This document shows, piece by piece, positions 26,301 to 40,140 of a stretch of DNA of 64,000 nt. The translations under genes and the position numbers were made by a program. This DNA is from Serinus canaria (Eukaryota; Chordata; Aves; Passeriformes; Fringillidae), in NCBI RefSeq assembly GCF_022539315.1, contig NC_066331.1:10820015-10884014 (forward strand). Direction: 5' to 3'. The notes under the pieces are model-generated. The model searched no databases. It was not told the origin of the DNA and was given only the letters and a program-made list of their open reading frames with translations. Within the stretch, counting starts at the first letter, position 1. Each line of letters begins with the position of its first letter.

Positions 26301-29300
26301 TAAATTCTCCTGTTGCCTCAACAACGCGTCCTGATGCAGCAAACATGTCTCACTTAACCTTGTGGTTTAGCATTTAGAGGGGTGGTTCTGGCATTATTAC
26401 TTAAGTGAGGTTTTTTTATTGTGGAGTTGTTTTTTTCCTGCTCCACTGTCTTTAGGGGCTCAGGTACTTGAAATCCTGCTCCGTCTGAACACATATTCCC
26501 AGGAAACTCAAGGTGTGAGAATTCCTGGAGTGTTCCCTGTAGCTGAAATCCATCCCAGAGGTGACCTTGACATGGTCCCAAGGAGGACAGGATGTTTTCA
26601 CAGCTTTTCTTTGGCTCCTGTCTTTGGGAAATCAATTCAAAACAAGCAGAGCTCCTTCCTTTGGATACCTATCCCGGTCATTTGTCCGTGGAGGAGGGAA
26701 GCCTGAGCCGAGCCTGTGCACCTGAGCGCTGCGGAGAGGTTTGTGCTGGCTCTGGGGACCTCCCGTGGGGACAGGAGAGCCCGCAGGCACTGCCAGAGCA
26801 TCCCCAGCACGGGCAGCACGTCCTGCAAATCCCACGGATTTATGGGGAAGAGAAGCTGGAATTGGGTGTGCACCCACCCAGTCTGGCCCCAGCTGGTTTG
26901 CAAAGCAGGAGCAGGGGTGGAAATGTCTCTGTGCTGACTCTGAATACCAATAATGACTTTAAATATTAACCACTAACTGCTCGGCCGTGAGCTCCTCAGC
27001 CTGTCTGCACACTGGGAGCTGCATTTAGCTCTCCAAAGGATCATGTTCGTGCTCGGTGTCCCTCAGCACATTCTCCTGGAGATTTAAAGGTTTCTTGCCA
27101 GCAGAACATGAATTCCTCCTTTTATTGGGCAGAGCCAAACAATCTCTGGGTGTCTCCTTCTGTCCCTCTCCCGCGCCACTTCTCAGGGCTCTCCCGTTTC
27201 CCCTCCTGGGCTGGCACTCGGGGGAGCCAAGGGCTTTGGTGCCCTGCAGTTTGGGCCAAATTTCACAGATCAGACCTTGGCTTTGTCTTCTCCATAACAA
27301 GGAACAGACGGGGCCACAAAGCCTCCACTAAGCTGGAGTCGCCGCTAATCCGGAGGGGCCTTGGAACCCCGACTATAAATCCACTTTTTGGGCAGGGGCA
27401 CCGTGGGCAGGCATTAGTGACACACACAATGGGACAATTATGGCAGCACTCCCCCAGTGCTGGAAAATTCCCTTGTTCCAAAATTGTTAAAACTGCCCCT
27501 GTCCACTGAGAGCTCTACTTCCCACGTGATTACAGCAGGGCTGGAGAAGCTGCCAGGGATGTGGAGATGAAGCTTTGGGGTTTCCTTCACCCCACTTTGC
27601 TGGAAAAACTTGGGTTTTATCGTGGAGATGTGATCCCTTTGATTTTTCCACCAAAAATGTCAGAGCTGCAGGGGCAGCTCTGGCCAGGCCAAGAGCAGCA
27701 GCTCAGTGGGGCACGGTGCCCTCGTGGACCTAAAGCAAAGCCCAGCTCCCCCTGCCCTCCAGGGTGATGTTGCATGAAGACGAGTGTTTTGGGAATGCTG
27801 TTATTGAAGGGACAAAAAGAGAGGCAAAGTTTTTCTCTTCCTGATGTGTTTTTAGCCTGGCTCTGGAGGAAACAAGGTTCCTACAAGTGCATTCTCCCTC
27901 TAATAATAAAAATCCAATCTGGCAGCGGAGCAGAAGTCTCGGAGATAATGAGGTTGCCACAAGGCTTGGAAAGGAGGCAGTGGTGGAGGTGAGGGAGAAG
28001 CTGGAAAAGCTCTGCAGAAAAGGATCTTTTTGGTGTGCACAGCCCCCATGGAACACCAAAGCATCCACGGTGGGGAGAGTCCCCAACACCCCAAGAGCAG
28101 GGAGAAATCCCAGTGAGAGCTCCTGGGGCACAAATCCCAGCCCCTCGTTTGTGATGCTCTGAGAAGCATCTGTTTAACTGGAAAAGAAATCCTTTCCTCC
28201 CAGAACAAAACCCCTTTTCACTTTAGTACACTGAAAACCCGAGTGTGGGGATGAGCAGGGCTGAGCTTGGGTTTAATTCTCAGGATCTGAGAGCCTGAAG
28301 CACTTTCCACTCCTGAGAACTGTTCTGAAGCAGGAAATTGTCTCCATTATTGGAAAACATTCATGGGGAAGGCAAATTATTCCTTTTCTTTCTTCTGTCT
28401 TGTGGATATGGAAAGGTCTGGCTTTGCAAGTGAATTTAGCAACTTTTGTCCTTAGTCTGAGACCAGCAATGGAAAGCTGGGGTTTAGTCTGGTTTTATTT
28501 TCTTAATAGGGTGCAAATTCCCCTCTATTGTGTCACCACTTCTGAGGAACCACATCCCAACCTGCCCTCCAGGATTGCTCCTGGATGTTTCTCTGCTGGA
28601 AATCCAAACCCAAACCCCAGTTTGGAAGGTGGCCGGCCCCCAGTTCATCCAGTAAACTCCTGCTGGGCACCAGCATTGCCAGGATGTGATTTTTCAGGAA
28701 TGCAGGGCCGGCTCTGGTATGAGAATCAATGCTGTCTATGTTTTCCTATTGAGCTGGGCCATCCACATGTCTGCCATGGACTCAGGACTCAGCTGTGAGC
28801 TGTGTCTCTCCTCTGAAGGTGCTGAGCTGGTTTCCAAGTGGCAACGGAGATTCCAGCTCCTTCTGAGCAGCCTCCTCCATCTCCTCATGGATTCAGCAGC
28901 GTCCTGCCCTGAATTCCACAACTCAGCAAACTCTGCCCACTCTGCCTCACACAGAGGAAGATGTCTAATTTGATGTGTCTGCTCATCCATCATTAAAATG
29001 TGGATTTTAATGGGTTTTTAAAAGCTGGCATGGGCAGGGAGATGCCTTGTGTTGAGCTTGAGTCTTACTTGAACAAAAAAATCACTGCTTTTCCATGGTT
29101 TCATTCTACAAACACAGAACAGTGTAAGAGTCTCAGTAATGCTCGTGTCCCTTTTTTTCTCTGGGATCCTTCCAGCCCTGGCAGATGAACGGTGCAGCTC
29201 TGCTCTAGGCCATGGCAGTGCCATGGAGGAGGTGACACTTGGTGGCACTCGAGCCACCCATGCTTCCCCAGGACATTCCCACAATGACCTGTGAGCATGG

Positions 29301-30196
29301 ACAGCTTAAAGCTGCATTTCCAGAACCTTCTCTGATGGTCTGTGTGTGTCTGGGGCTGTGATGACAAGCTGTAGATGCAGAAGCCATAAATCAACTCTCA
29401 GGGCTTGCAATAATACTGATATAAGGAATCATGGGGCCGTGGGGAAGGGTGACTCAGGCACAGCCACTGACAAATGCAGGATGGAAATGCAACTAGAAAA
29501 TCATTCTTGTGGCAGTGAAGGAGAATCTCCACAGTCCTGGGGAGAAATTGAAGTCTCTGCTTGGCAGATCAATGCCTGAAAAGTTTGGAATTTCTCCAGG
29601 GATGTGATTCCTCAGAGGTGACCAAGCCTTGACACAAGAGCCCAACCCAAGCCCTGCCAGCACTACAGGCTGGCTCCTCTCTCTTCTCAACAGTAGCTCC
29701 AGCTGGAATCCAAAGAGGAGCAAAAGGAGGAAAGGAAGGGAAGCAGGTTTGGCCATTAAGGACAACTCCCAAGGGTGAATTCCTGCAAAGTATTACCTTG
29801 GAGCTTGCCTTAAAACTACAACTGAGCTGGACGAGAGATGGGCATCAAAATGAGGCAGCTCTGCAGAGGGGAGCATCTCCCTCAGGCTGCACTTCAGCCC
29901 CTCCTGAGGTGACCCCAAGGGCAGAGCTGTGCTGGTCCCAGCAGTGTCCTGCAGTGAGGAAAGGCTGGGGACAGAGCCCTGCAGGAGCCACCACTGCTGG
30001 CCCTGGAGCCCTGGTGCAGGGATCCAGCCAGGCCACCCCAATGTCTCTGGCATGCTTCAGCTGTGAGCTTGTCTGCCCCACCCAGGTGTAGATTGGGGAC
30101 CGTGGGGACAGGGGACATCTCCAAGGCTGGAGGGATGCTGACCATGACTGGAACCATGGGCAGACTGGTGTCCCTATGCTACACCAGGACACCAGC

Positions 30197-30301
30197 AGCG
30201 GGACACCTCTGATGGCAGTGGCACCAGACTCTGCTCTGGTGGCAGTGGCACCATTCTCAGGCTCTGCTCTGGTGGCAGTGCCACCCTTCTCAGACCCTGC
30301 T
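30197..30301. repeat. repeat of about 35 bases, 3 copies
   Basis: Three imperfect copies built around GGTGGCAGTGGCACCATTCT and CTCTGCTCT. It is in intron 3. Confidence 0.8.
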
Positions 30302-33300
30302 GTCTGCTGTGGGTGTTCCCCCTGGCACCTCCTGTGCCCCAGCCTCCCAGCGGGACCCAGCAGCAGGAGCAGAGAGGATCCATCTCCCCTGGCCCAGCCT
30401 CCAGGGAATGAGCTCTCAGCTCTAAGCTGGTCACGCAGCTCCCTCTATAGTCACTAGAGAGAGACGGGGACCGGTGCCACTGTCCCTGTCACCGGGGGCT
30501 CTGCTCGGCTCTCCCAAAGCCAAAGGGGTTTGGGTTCTGCCTCACTCAATGTCTGAGACTGGGTGGGGAAAATCCCCCGATGTGCACCCATGAAATCAAG
30601 GACGGGAGGCTGAGCCCATGGGGACAGCTCTCACCTCCCTCTGCTCCAGCCCAAACTGCCTCCAAATGCAAATGTCAACTCTTGACCCGTGGTGGGTGCA
30701 GGCCAGGACAGGCAGGGAGGCTGGGAGTGCTTTTTGGGGCTTACACAAGGCATGAAATCCTGCAGCACAGCTGGAAAGCTCCCCAGGCTGCAGCAGCACC
30801 AGGCATACAGACAATCCCATTTCCTCCCACAAGACTGAGCCCTGATGAATGTGACCTCTCCAGGTGCCAAATCCTGCCCCTGCACGAGGGGTTTGTGCTG
30901 GCAGCCTCAGCACAAGTGCATTCAGAGCACGTCTCGTTTGTCATCTTTTCATCAAAAAGTGTGCAAAGCCTCTCCCCGAAGCACAGAGCTGTTTTACAGC
31001 CAGGCCATAAAACCCTGCAGACTCTCCACTCCAATGGAATTACATTAGTGCCAATAATCTGGCAAATATCAGGAGGGAGTTTAATCAAAAGAACCAACAG
31101 CAGGGCCCTGATTTACAGTGGCCCATGACAGAGCGGGGTGGACGACGTTTGCAGGACCCAGATGTGGAATTTCACTTGCAACATCATTTGGAGCAGAGGG
31201 AAAGCAGAAGGAGCTGGAAGCAGGGCTTCAGCATGCTGGGAACTCTTGGTGATTTCTCAAAAAACAGGGAGAAAAGAGGAACAATTCATCCTTGTCTGAA
31301 TCTGAAAAATGAACATGGAAATTTCTTACACCCTGAGTTTTGCTGCTTCTCGGCACAGCCCCCACACCAGGGGTGTGCCCAGGCCGGGGGTGGGATGTGT
31401 CTGCCAGGACAAAGGGTGTCCTGCTCCCCTGCTTGCCGGGATGAGCCCACCCACCCACCCCTCCGGAGGTGGGGCAGCAGCACCATCAGGCTCCTCCAGC
31501 CCAGGATGCAGGGCTGGGGAGGGATCAGCTGCAGTCTGACCTCAGAATGCTGGGGAGTCCTGGCTCGATGTCCCAGGGACTGCCTGACCACCCACCCAGA
31601 GCAGCCACATCCTCCATGGCCAGCTCCATGGCCAGCTCCAGCCTGGCAGGCTCTGGCACGCACCCAGCATTGCCACTCCGTGCAATATCCCTGCTCCCTC
31701 TGTCATCAATTCCTTTGCCTGTGGTTTGCAGCCTCCTTGCCACGGCCTGCCTGGCGTGGCTCTGTCCCAGGGCATCTCTGGCCACTGACAACTTCCAGGC
31801 TTTTATAATTTTTGCAAGGAAAACCACTGGGAGCAAACACAGAGCAAAGCACCCGGCATAGCTGGATCACTGTTAGCCATCAGGGAGATCCTTACACCCC
31901 GGCTCCTTGTGCCTTCACCTGCACTGCTCATCTCAACTTCAGACCATTAGAAAAGTCTTTTATTTATCACGTATTCAAGGTTTGGCTGTTGTAAACATAA
32001 GCAGCCTTGAGCTGGGCAGGGGCTGCTGCCCAGCTCTGCTTTCTCCTCACCTTTTTCTGCCTGAGCCTCATCCCTGCCCTGCAACACGTGCAAAAGTTTG
32101 TGGAATTCTCCTTTTCCCCAAGTTAAAAAGAAGGAGACATTGTGCAAGCATTTCTGCAATGTCGTATTTTTGCATAATTACTCAAACCAACCATTTCAAA
32201 CAATGCAGCTCCAGCCTCTTTAATTTGCTGATGTTGGATGTGCTGTGAGTGAGGCACCTCGTGCATGGGATGGAGTGGGAGATGAGGAATGCAAGGCACA
32301 GGAGAAGCAGCTTGGCTGGGTGTGTCATTTAGGCTGAATAAATGGAGATGAATTAATGACAAAATGCCTCTGGCAGCTCTTTCATGAAGCCTTTGCTGTG
32401 AGATCACCCTAGACCTTGCTGGGGTGGGTGAGAGCCACGAGATCCTCAGCAGCTCCCAAGGCACCAGGGCTCTCTGAGATGCTTTTATTTAAATTTATTA
32501 TGTGTGGGACATGATCAGAGTGATGTGACGGATTAAAGAACCAGGTTTTTTAGAGGAAACTATAGAGAAAATATGGTTCTGCTGGGTGCAGGCAGTGATG
32601 AGGGAGGTGGCAGGAGCTCAGGATGGTTAATTCCTTAATTTTAACCACGTCCAGTAGAGATGAGGCTCTGGGAGTGTCGGTTTGGTGAGATGGTAAATGA
32701 ATGTTGTTACCAATGAAAAGGTGGCTGGAGCTGTTAAATGGGAGGGTTGGGTTTAACCCTGCTTTGTTTGCAACAATGATTTCAGCACAAGCCCCAAGTC
32801 AGGAGGGAAAAGCAGAGGGAACACAAACACCACTGTCTGACCGAGCTCGGGAAAAGGAGATTTCAGAGGGATGCTGAGGGGAACTGCATTTCACTGCTGT
32901 AGGGACGGTGTATTTGCCCCCACAAACCCCCTCAGGGCTGGGAAATCACTCTCATGCCCAGCACAGTTACCACAAACCTTTGTTTGGCAGCTGTGATGGG
33001 CACAGGTTTGTCACAAACCCACCTGGAGGGGAGCTGAGATTTGGCCATCTCCAGCTTCAAGTGAGGGAGAGGCTCCAGGAGGCAGAACAGGAGAAGAGAG
33101 CAATTGCTAAGAGGATTGAATAGAGAGAATGATCCTGCAAGTGGGGAACTCAGCCTGAAAACCTCCCAGAGGCCAGTGACGTCTTCTCAGAGCTCGCTTG
33201 GGGAAACTGAGGCATGGAATGGCTTAGAAGTTTCCCACCTGTGGGTGCCACCCAGCCAGGCTTTTGGGCAGGACTCAGTGCTGTCAGTGACACTGAAGGG

Positions 33301-34096
33301 CCAGGGGACAGCAAGGGGAGACAGACAGGAGAGGGGAGCAGCTGCCAGAGGTGAGCTGGGAAAAGCAGGAATGAGCACCTGGGAAATATCAAAAAATATC
33401 TCATTTGGATTGTTTTTACAAGGTTCAAAAGGGGGAGTAGGACTGTCTGAAAATGGGATTTCTTTTCTGCTATGGCAAAAAATGTCTGTTTTCAGTAAGG
33501 AACAAAAAACAAACCAAAAAAACTGAAAATGCTGGAGACCCCAAACTTCCCAGACAAAATACTGATCTGAAGCCAAAAAGCTTTCCATTTCTTGTTGAAA
33601 CTAGTCTTTTGAGAGAAAAGAGCTGAGCATTTCTGTGGGAAACCCCAGCATTTTCTAATCTGGCTTTTGAATGTTTGCTTGATTCCTTTCTCTGCACCTC
33701 AGGTTCAGGATTTCCACCTCTTCCAGCAGCAGCTGAGAGTAAAAAGGGTTCATTTGCAGGATTTGCTCTTCTCGCTGCTCCCGCCCCAGCTGAATTCCAG
33801 CTCGCCTCCACGGCCACATGAGGAAACCTCAAAATACTCTGAGCTCAAAATAAACTTGTTTCCCCTTTTGCTGTTCTCTCCTCGTGCGGAGGAGTGACAA
33901 GTTCTGTGCGTGGGCTCAGCTCTGCCTGAAGGGTGGGAGCTGGAGACGGGGCTTGGGGGAGGCTGATATAAATTCTACATCTCACCCATACCTGGAACTG
34001 TGTGCCCCTCTGCCCTTGCAGAGTGACGAGGAGGTAGGAGCAGATGAAGAACAATTTGTAAGTGATAAACCCTGAAATAATTCGAAGTCCTCCTCA

Positions 34097-34954
<858 letters not shown>

Positions 34955-37907
34955 TCAGCTTTTTCACAAACACTTTCCCCATGGAAGCACCGCTCATCTC
35001 CCTTCTCATCCACTCTCACTTTGTGTTGTTCCTGCTCAGTGCAAAGGTCCCCAAACTGCTGAGGGACCCCCATTTCCTGGCACCTCGGGAACCCCCTCAG
35101 GCCCTGTGGGAAGGAATTTCCACCATCACCCGCCTGCTCTTCCCATTTTCCCACTTTCACCAGCTCTGATACACACATGTTTGAGCTCTGGATACCGTTC
35201 CAAGACCTTTCTAGCTGCTTTCTCCCTCAGCTTTCCACAGCACAGGCTCTGTCACTCACCTGCAGCACTGACCATGCTGATAATTCCTCATTACTGCCCC
35301 TGCATTCCCCATCCCACCTGGGACAGGCCCGGCCTGACACCCATTTAGCCAAATCCCAAAAGGTGCCCCCCTGCTTTGATTGCTGTCACTGAGCTGTCCA
35401 ATTCCTCCACCATATGCAGCCTAAAGTCAACACTGGGCCTGTTTTAGCAGGGGGCCTTTGCAAAGGACAACTTCGGGACTTCAAAAGCTCGACCCCTCGC
35501 CCGCCTCTCCCCAGGGCTGTCACAGGGCCATCAGGATGCAGTTGCTGGGGCTCTGTGCTTTGCTGAGAATTTTATAGCTTGTTTTCTTTTCCCGTGGCTT
35601 TTATTTGCTCTTCACCCCTGAACAATGCAGCTGTGCCATGCCAGCCCGCAGCTGGGCCCCTCGCCCCGGCACGGAGGTGTCACAGCTCCGGCCTTGTCAC
35701 CTTCCCTCAGAGCAGAGACGTCTTAATCCCTCATTCCTTCCTGTTTACCTTATGGTGCTCTCCCAACACAAAGCCACGCTGTATTTGCTTAATTATCAAA
35801 TTTCAGCCCAGAGAACGCCAGCGCAGTCCCGGAGTGTTTCTCAGGAACAATCCCCGACTGAGACACGCTGTGACAGCTCAGGGGAGAGCAGCACCCCCGT
35901 CCCCGGGCTCCCCGCAGGACGGAGCTGCTGGCTCCGTGCTCTGCCATCAGAATTCCTCCGGCTGACACGGACAGGCCCAGCCTCACGTCCCCAGCGGGGC
36001 TGGCAGAGCAGGAGCAGCGGCACCAACGTGCTGATGGTGACAGGAGCGGCCCGGGAGGGCTTTGCCGGGCGTGAGGGACAGAGATTCCTGCCACGGAGCT
36101 GGGCCACGGCTTTGAGCAACGGTTTGGCCTTCCTGGGATGAGCCCAGCAGCCTGCAGGAGCTTTTGTCATCTCCCCACCAGGACACAACCGTGAGGGAGC
36201 CCGAGACAGCGCTCCTGCCTGCAGAGGGAATGGCTGTGTCGGGTCTGGCCTGGTCCCACATGTGCTGAAGCTGCACTTTCAGCAGCGAAAGCAGCATGGG
36301 AGCACGCACCAGGCACTTGTGTGTCCCCCCTTGAGGCTTCCCCCCTCCATGGAAAGCTCAGGAAGAGCAGCCTGCTGTGCCCTGCTGGAGCAGCCGCTCA
36401 GCTCTGCTTTCTCCTCATCCCACACGTGCTGAGCAGCCCCGGCACACACCACGGATCCACCACACAAAGGGTTTTAGAGGTGATTCCTGCCCTGCAGAAC
36501 ACACTGGCAAAACTTTTGGGAAGCATGTGGGGGTTTGAAATTCCCAGCCCTTGTTTTACAGAGGTGACAAAGCGAGGCTGAACCCTTTTCCTGGAGGCTC
36601 AGGACTCAGGGCTGGTTCCTACCCTCAGGAGCCTTCCCAAGGGCACAGGGCTGGGACACAGGGAATGATCTCCTGGCCACACCTAACCCCCCAAGGCAGC
36701 ACCTGTACCCATGGCACAGCCTCTGGGCATGGCTCAAAGAGAGAAAAAAAGATTTAAATCCCTCAGCCTCAGGGCTCTTGAAGGTCGTGACCAAGTGGGC
36801 ACATCTCCATGTTCAAAGCCTCGAGGCTCAGGAGCAGCTCTGCCTTTGGTGCCACAAACCACAGGATTTGGTCCCTGCTGACGGACATGAAAGGACATTT
36901 CTCCAGGGAGTGGCATGGCCTCACAGAAGCCTTAGCTCTTCCTCAAATCTGTCAGAAATGCATGTTTTCCCAGGAGAATGAAAGCTCACCTCCTCCTAAA
37001 ACTTGTATTTTAGGAGAGCTGGACTTGGCACTGGGGTATTTTGCAAGATTGCATTGGCAAATCCCTTTTTAAAATTCAAAGCTGAGCCCACACGAAGAGT
37101 GAGTGAAAATCTTCACATTTCTTTGGGTTGCTTGATAAGCAGAAATGTTTTTGCAAAGCCAGGAAAACAGAACTCTGGGGATTTTCTCGAGTTCTTTGCT
37201 AACATTTCCACTGGTGCCACCAGAGCAGAGCTGCACAGGAATGTGGAGGAATAAGTGGAGTGTGCAAGCTCCTCCCAGCTCTGCTCCCAGGATCAGTTTT
37301 CCATTGGTGTCCCAGGGGCAGGAAAATCCTGAAGAAGGGAAGAAGCTGAACCTCACAAGAAGCTGCAAGGAGCTCTTCAAACAGCCACCCTGTTCTCATC
37401 CAGAGTCAACGACCTAAACACTGTGGATGCCTTGGGGGATGAACCCTCCAGGGAGGCAGTGGGTGAGCTGGGGAAGGCATGGTCTGCTCCAGCCCTGCTC
37501 CATGACCAGCACAGCTTCCCTTGAGCTCCCCACAGGCATCCAGGAGCCACAGCCACCCCTCCACTGGGACCTCTCAGCTTCTTTTGGCTCCATCAGCTCA
37601 GCCTTGCTTCTGTCGGCTCCTGCCTCTCCCAGAGCAGTGAGGAAACAGCTGGAAAAAGCTGGGCACTGATTCCCTCCCTGCCCCATACACCTGGCTGCTT
37701 TTCCAGCATCCACCCCTCCTGATCCACCTGTTTCTGCAGTCAAAAGGGGCCAAACTTAGGGAGAATGGCTTTAATTGCAATTATTGTGTCCTGTGTCCAC
37801 CCTGAGTGCCTGGGCCAGAGTGGCCAGTGCTGTGCACTGCTGGCCATCAGCCAGGGCAAGCTGGCAACTCTGCCTGCAGAATGCCCAGTGGGAGAGGCTT
37901 GGTCGGG

Positions 37908-38172
37908 CTGAAGGAAAATCCCCCTCCCATTTCTCCTGATAATGGCAAACAGGGATGGAGGGACAGAAGGAAAATTCCCCTCCCATTTCTCCTGACAATG
38001 GCACACAGGGATGGAGGGACAGAAGGAAAATTCCCCTCCCATTTCTCCTGACAATGGCACACAGGGATGGAAGGACTGAAGGAAAATTCCCATCCCATTT
38101 CTCCTGACAATGGCACACAGGGATGGAGGGACTGAAGGAAAATCCCCATCCTATTTCTCCTGACAATGGCAC
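37908..38172. repeat. 56-base tandem repeat, about 4.7 copies
   Basis: Copies start near 37908, 37964, 38020, 38076 and 38132. The unit includes GAAGGAAAATTCCCCTCCCA and TTTCTCCTGACAATGGCACA. It is in intron 2. Confidence 0.96.
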
Positions 38173-39740
38173 ACATTGGCACAGGAACTGGGGCAATTCA
38201 AGCAATGTCCCAGCCAGGCATCACGAAGCCCTTGTGGGGACAGGGCTGGGACATGCTGTGGTAGGATCTCTCTGGAGGTGCAGGGTGGGCACTGCCTGGG
38301 CACATGGCTGGCCCCAGCAGCAGGTCGGGGTGGTTTTGGATCCCGCTCCAGATCCGTGCATATCCCCGGGGCGTGTGGCTCCCCAGCCACGTTTTCCCTG
38401 ACAGAGGCGCTCAGGAAGCCGCTCCCACCCTCCCTCTTCTCGGCCCGAGGTTAATCCCCTGCTGTGCTGGAGCCTTTTGCCTTGTTCCTAACATGACTTG
38501 GCCTGGCTTTAATTTTCTGCCACTGCTTCTCGGTTTGAATTTCCCTGAATTCAAGTGGCTCTTTAGCAACCCGTTTTTTCTTTCTATGAACGCCTTTGAG
38601 GGCTGTAATAAAAATCACCTCCCAGGATTGGCATGTCTGTTCCTCAAGCTCTGCTTTGCACCTGGTGGAGAAGACACCCCTGCACCCCTGCAGACCCAGC
38701 TATGAGCAAAACGTGGCCAGGTGCTGAGGGCTCTGTGAGGAAAGGTTTTGGCTCCAGTTGCTCCACTGAGCCCAGTCCTTCTGTCTCCCGCTCTCTTCCT
38801 TCCCTTATGCTGCCAAGGACCTCACAAGCCTTTTGTTCCCTGACTTTATTGCACACAGATGTGCAGAGCTTCATCAGAGCACCTCTACCTGAGCTGCCAG
38901 GCCCGGCTCTGGATAAGCAGATTTCATTTAAACACAGATGTTCCAAAACCTGGAAAGGTTGAAGAGGGAAAGAGGAAAGCTGCGCTTTGGAGCCAGGCGG
39001 AGAAAACACCGCAGAATCTTCTCCGTGTTACAACCACGACTTGGTCAAATGAATCCCTCAGGGAGGTCAAGGTGGGCAGCATTTTCCATGTGGGAGCAGG
39101 AAAGGAGGGGCATGAATGGAGGCACAGGCTGGGGCTGTGCTCTGGGAGCTGTGGTTGTGGTCTTTGTGCTGCCACCACGTCCCCAGCGCCCTGCGTCTCC
39201 CAGGACAAATTCCTCTCCATGGTTTTCATTCAGCAATGACAATGCTGCCCTTTCAAAAGACCCCACCCTCCCAAAGCTTATATTTTGGCAATTTTTAAAA
39301 TGCAAATTGCTTTTTAAACAAACGAAAACCCCAAAACATTTTGTTTTAATTTTTGCAAACAATAATTTGGGGGAGGGGGGAAGGAAAAGGGGAGGATGGA
39401 AGAATCCAGAGACTGTAAGTAACCTCTAAATTTGACTTGAATTTATGAACAGTCTCAGTCTCCTTAAAATTATCCTTTTCCCAAACAAGTTTTCTTTTCC
39501 CAGAAAATTGCTAGCTTAGCCTGAGCCACTATTTCTCTTTTGCAGGAGAAATCCTGACTTGCAGTGTCCCTGAGATGGACCCCCTGCCCGTGCCCATCTT
39601 GGGGGGGCTTTGCTCCCAGAGAATCCCTAGAGATATCTTCAGGGGTGTTATTTCTGGGGGCCATAGTGTCAAGGGAACACCCACAGGGACAACAGAGGTG
39701 AAGCAGCCAGAGCCTGTGGAGGCAGAGAGAAATCCATGGA

Positions 39741-39856
39741 GACAGCAGGAGGGTGTCTCTACAGTGTCCCTTCAGGTGTCCTCAGCAGGAGGGTGTCCCT
39801 ACAGTGTCCCTTCACGTGTCCTCAGCAGGAGGGTGTCCCTACAGTGTCTCTTCAAG
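39741..39856. repeat. 40-base tandem repeat, about 3 copies
   Basis: Units at 39741, 39781 and 39821, core CAGCAGGAGGGTGTCCCTAC. It is in intron 2. Confidence 0.95.
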
Positions 39857-39994
39857 CCACTGCCAACTGGTTTGGGGTTTTGGAGCAGCTGGGCACAAAC
39901 CTGGAAGTGCTGGATGAGCTCTCACAGCCCTACAGGTTGCTGGGCCCCAGCAGTCCAGCACAGGCTGTCAGGGCTGTGCCCAGGAGTGATTCCA

Positions 39995-40140
39995 GGTGTG
40001 ACTCACAGGAATCTCTCCCGGGGGTTTGGGTTACCCCAGACTGGGAGAGGGTTTCTGTCCATGCCTGGTGTGACCTCACAGGGATCTCTCCTGGGGGTTT
40101 GGGTGACCCCACACTGGGAGAGGGTTTCTGTCTGTGCCTG
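39995..40140. repeat. 72-base direct duplication
   Basis: Two copies (39995 and 40067) share GGGGGTTTGGGT and CTGGGAGAGGGTTTCTGTC. They differ at several positions. Confidence 0.92.
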
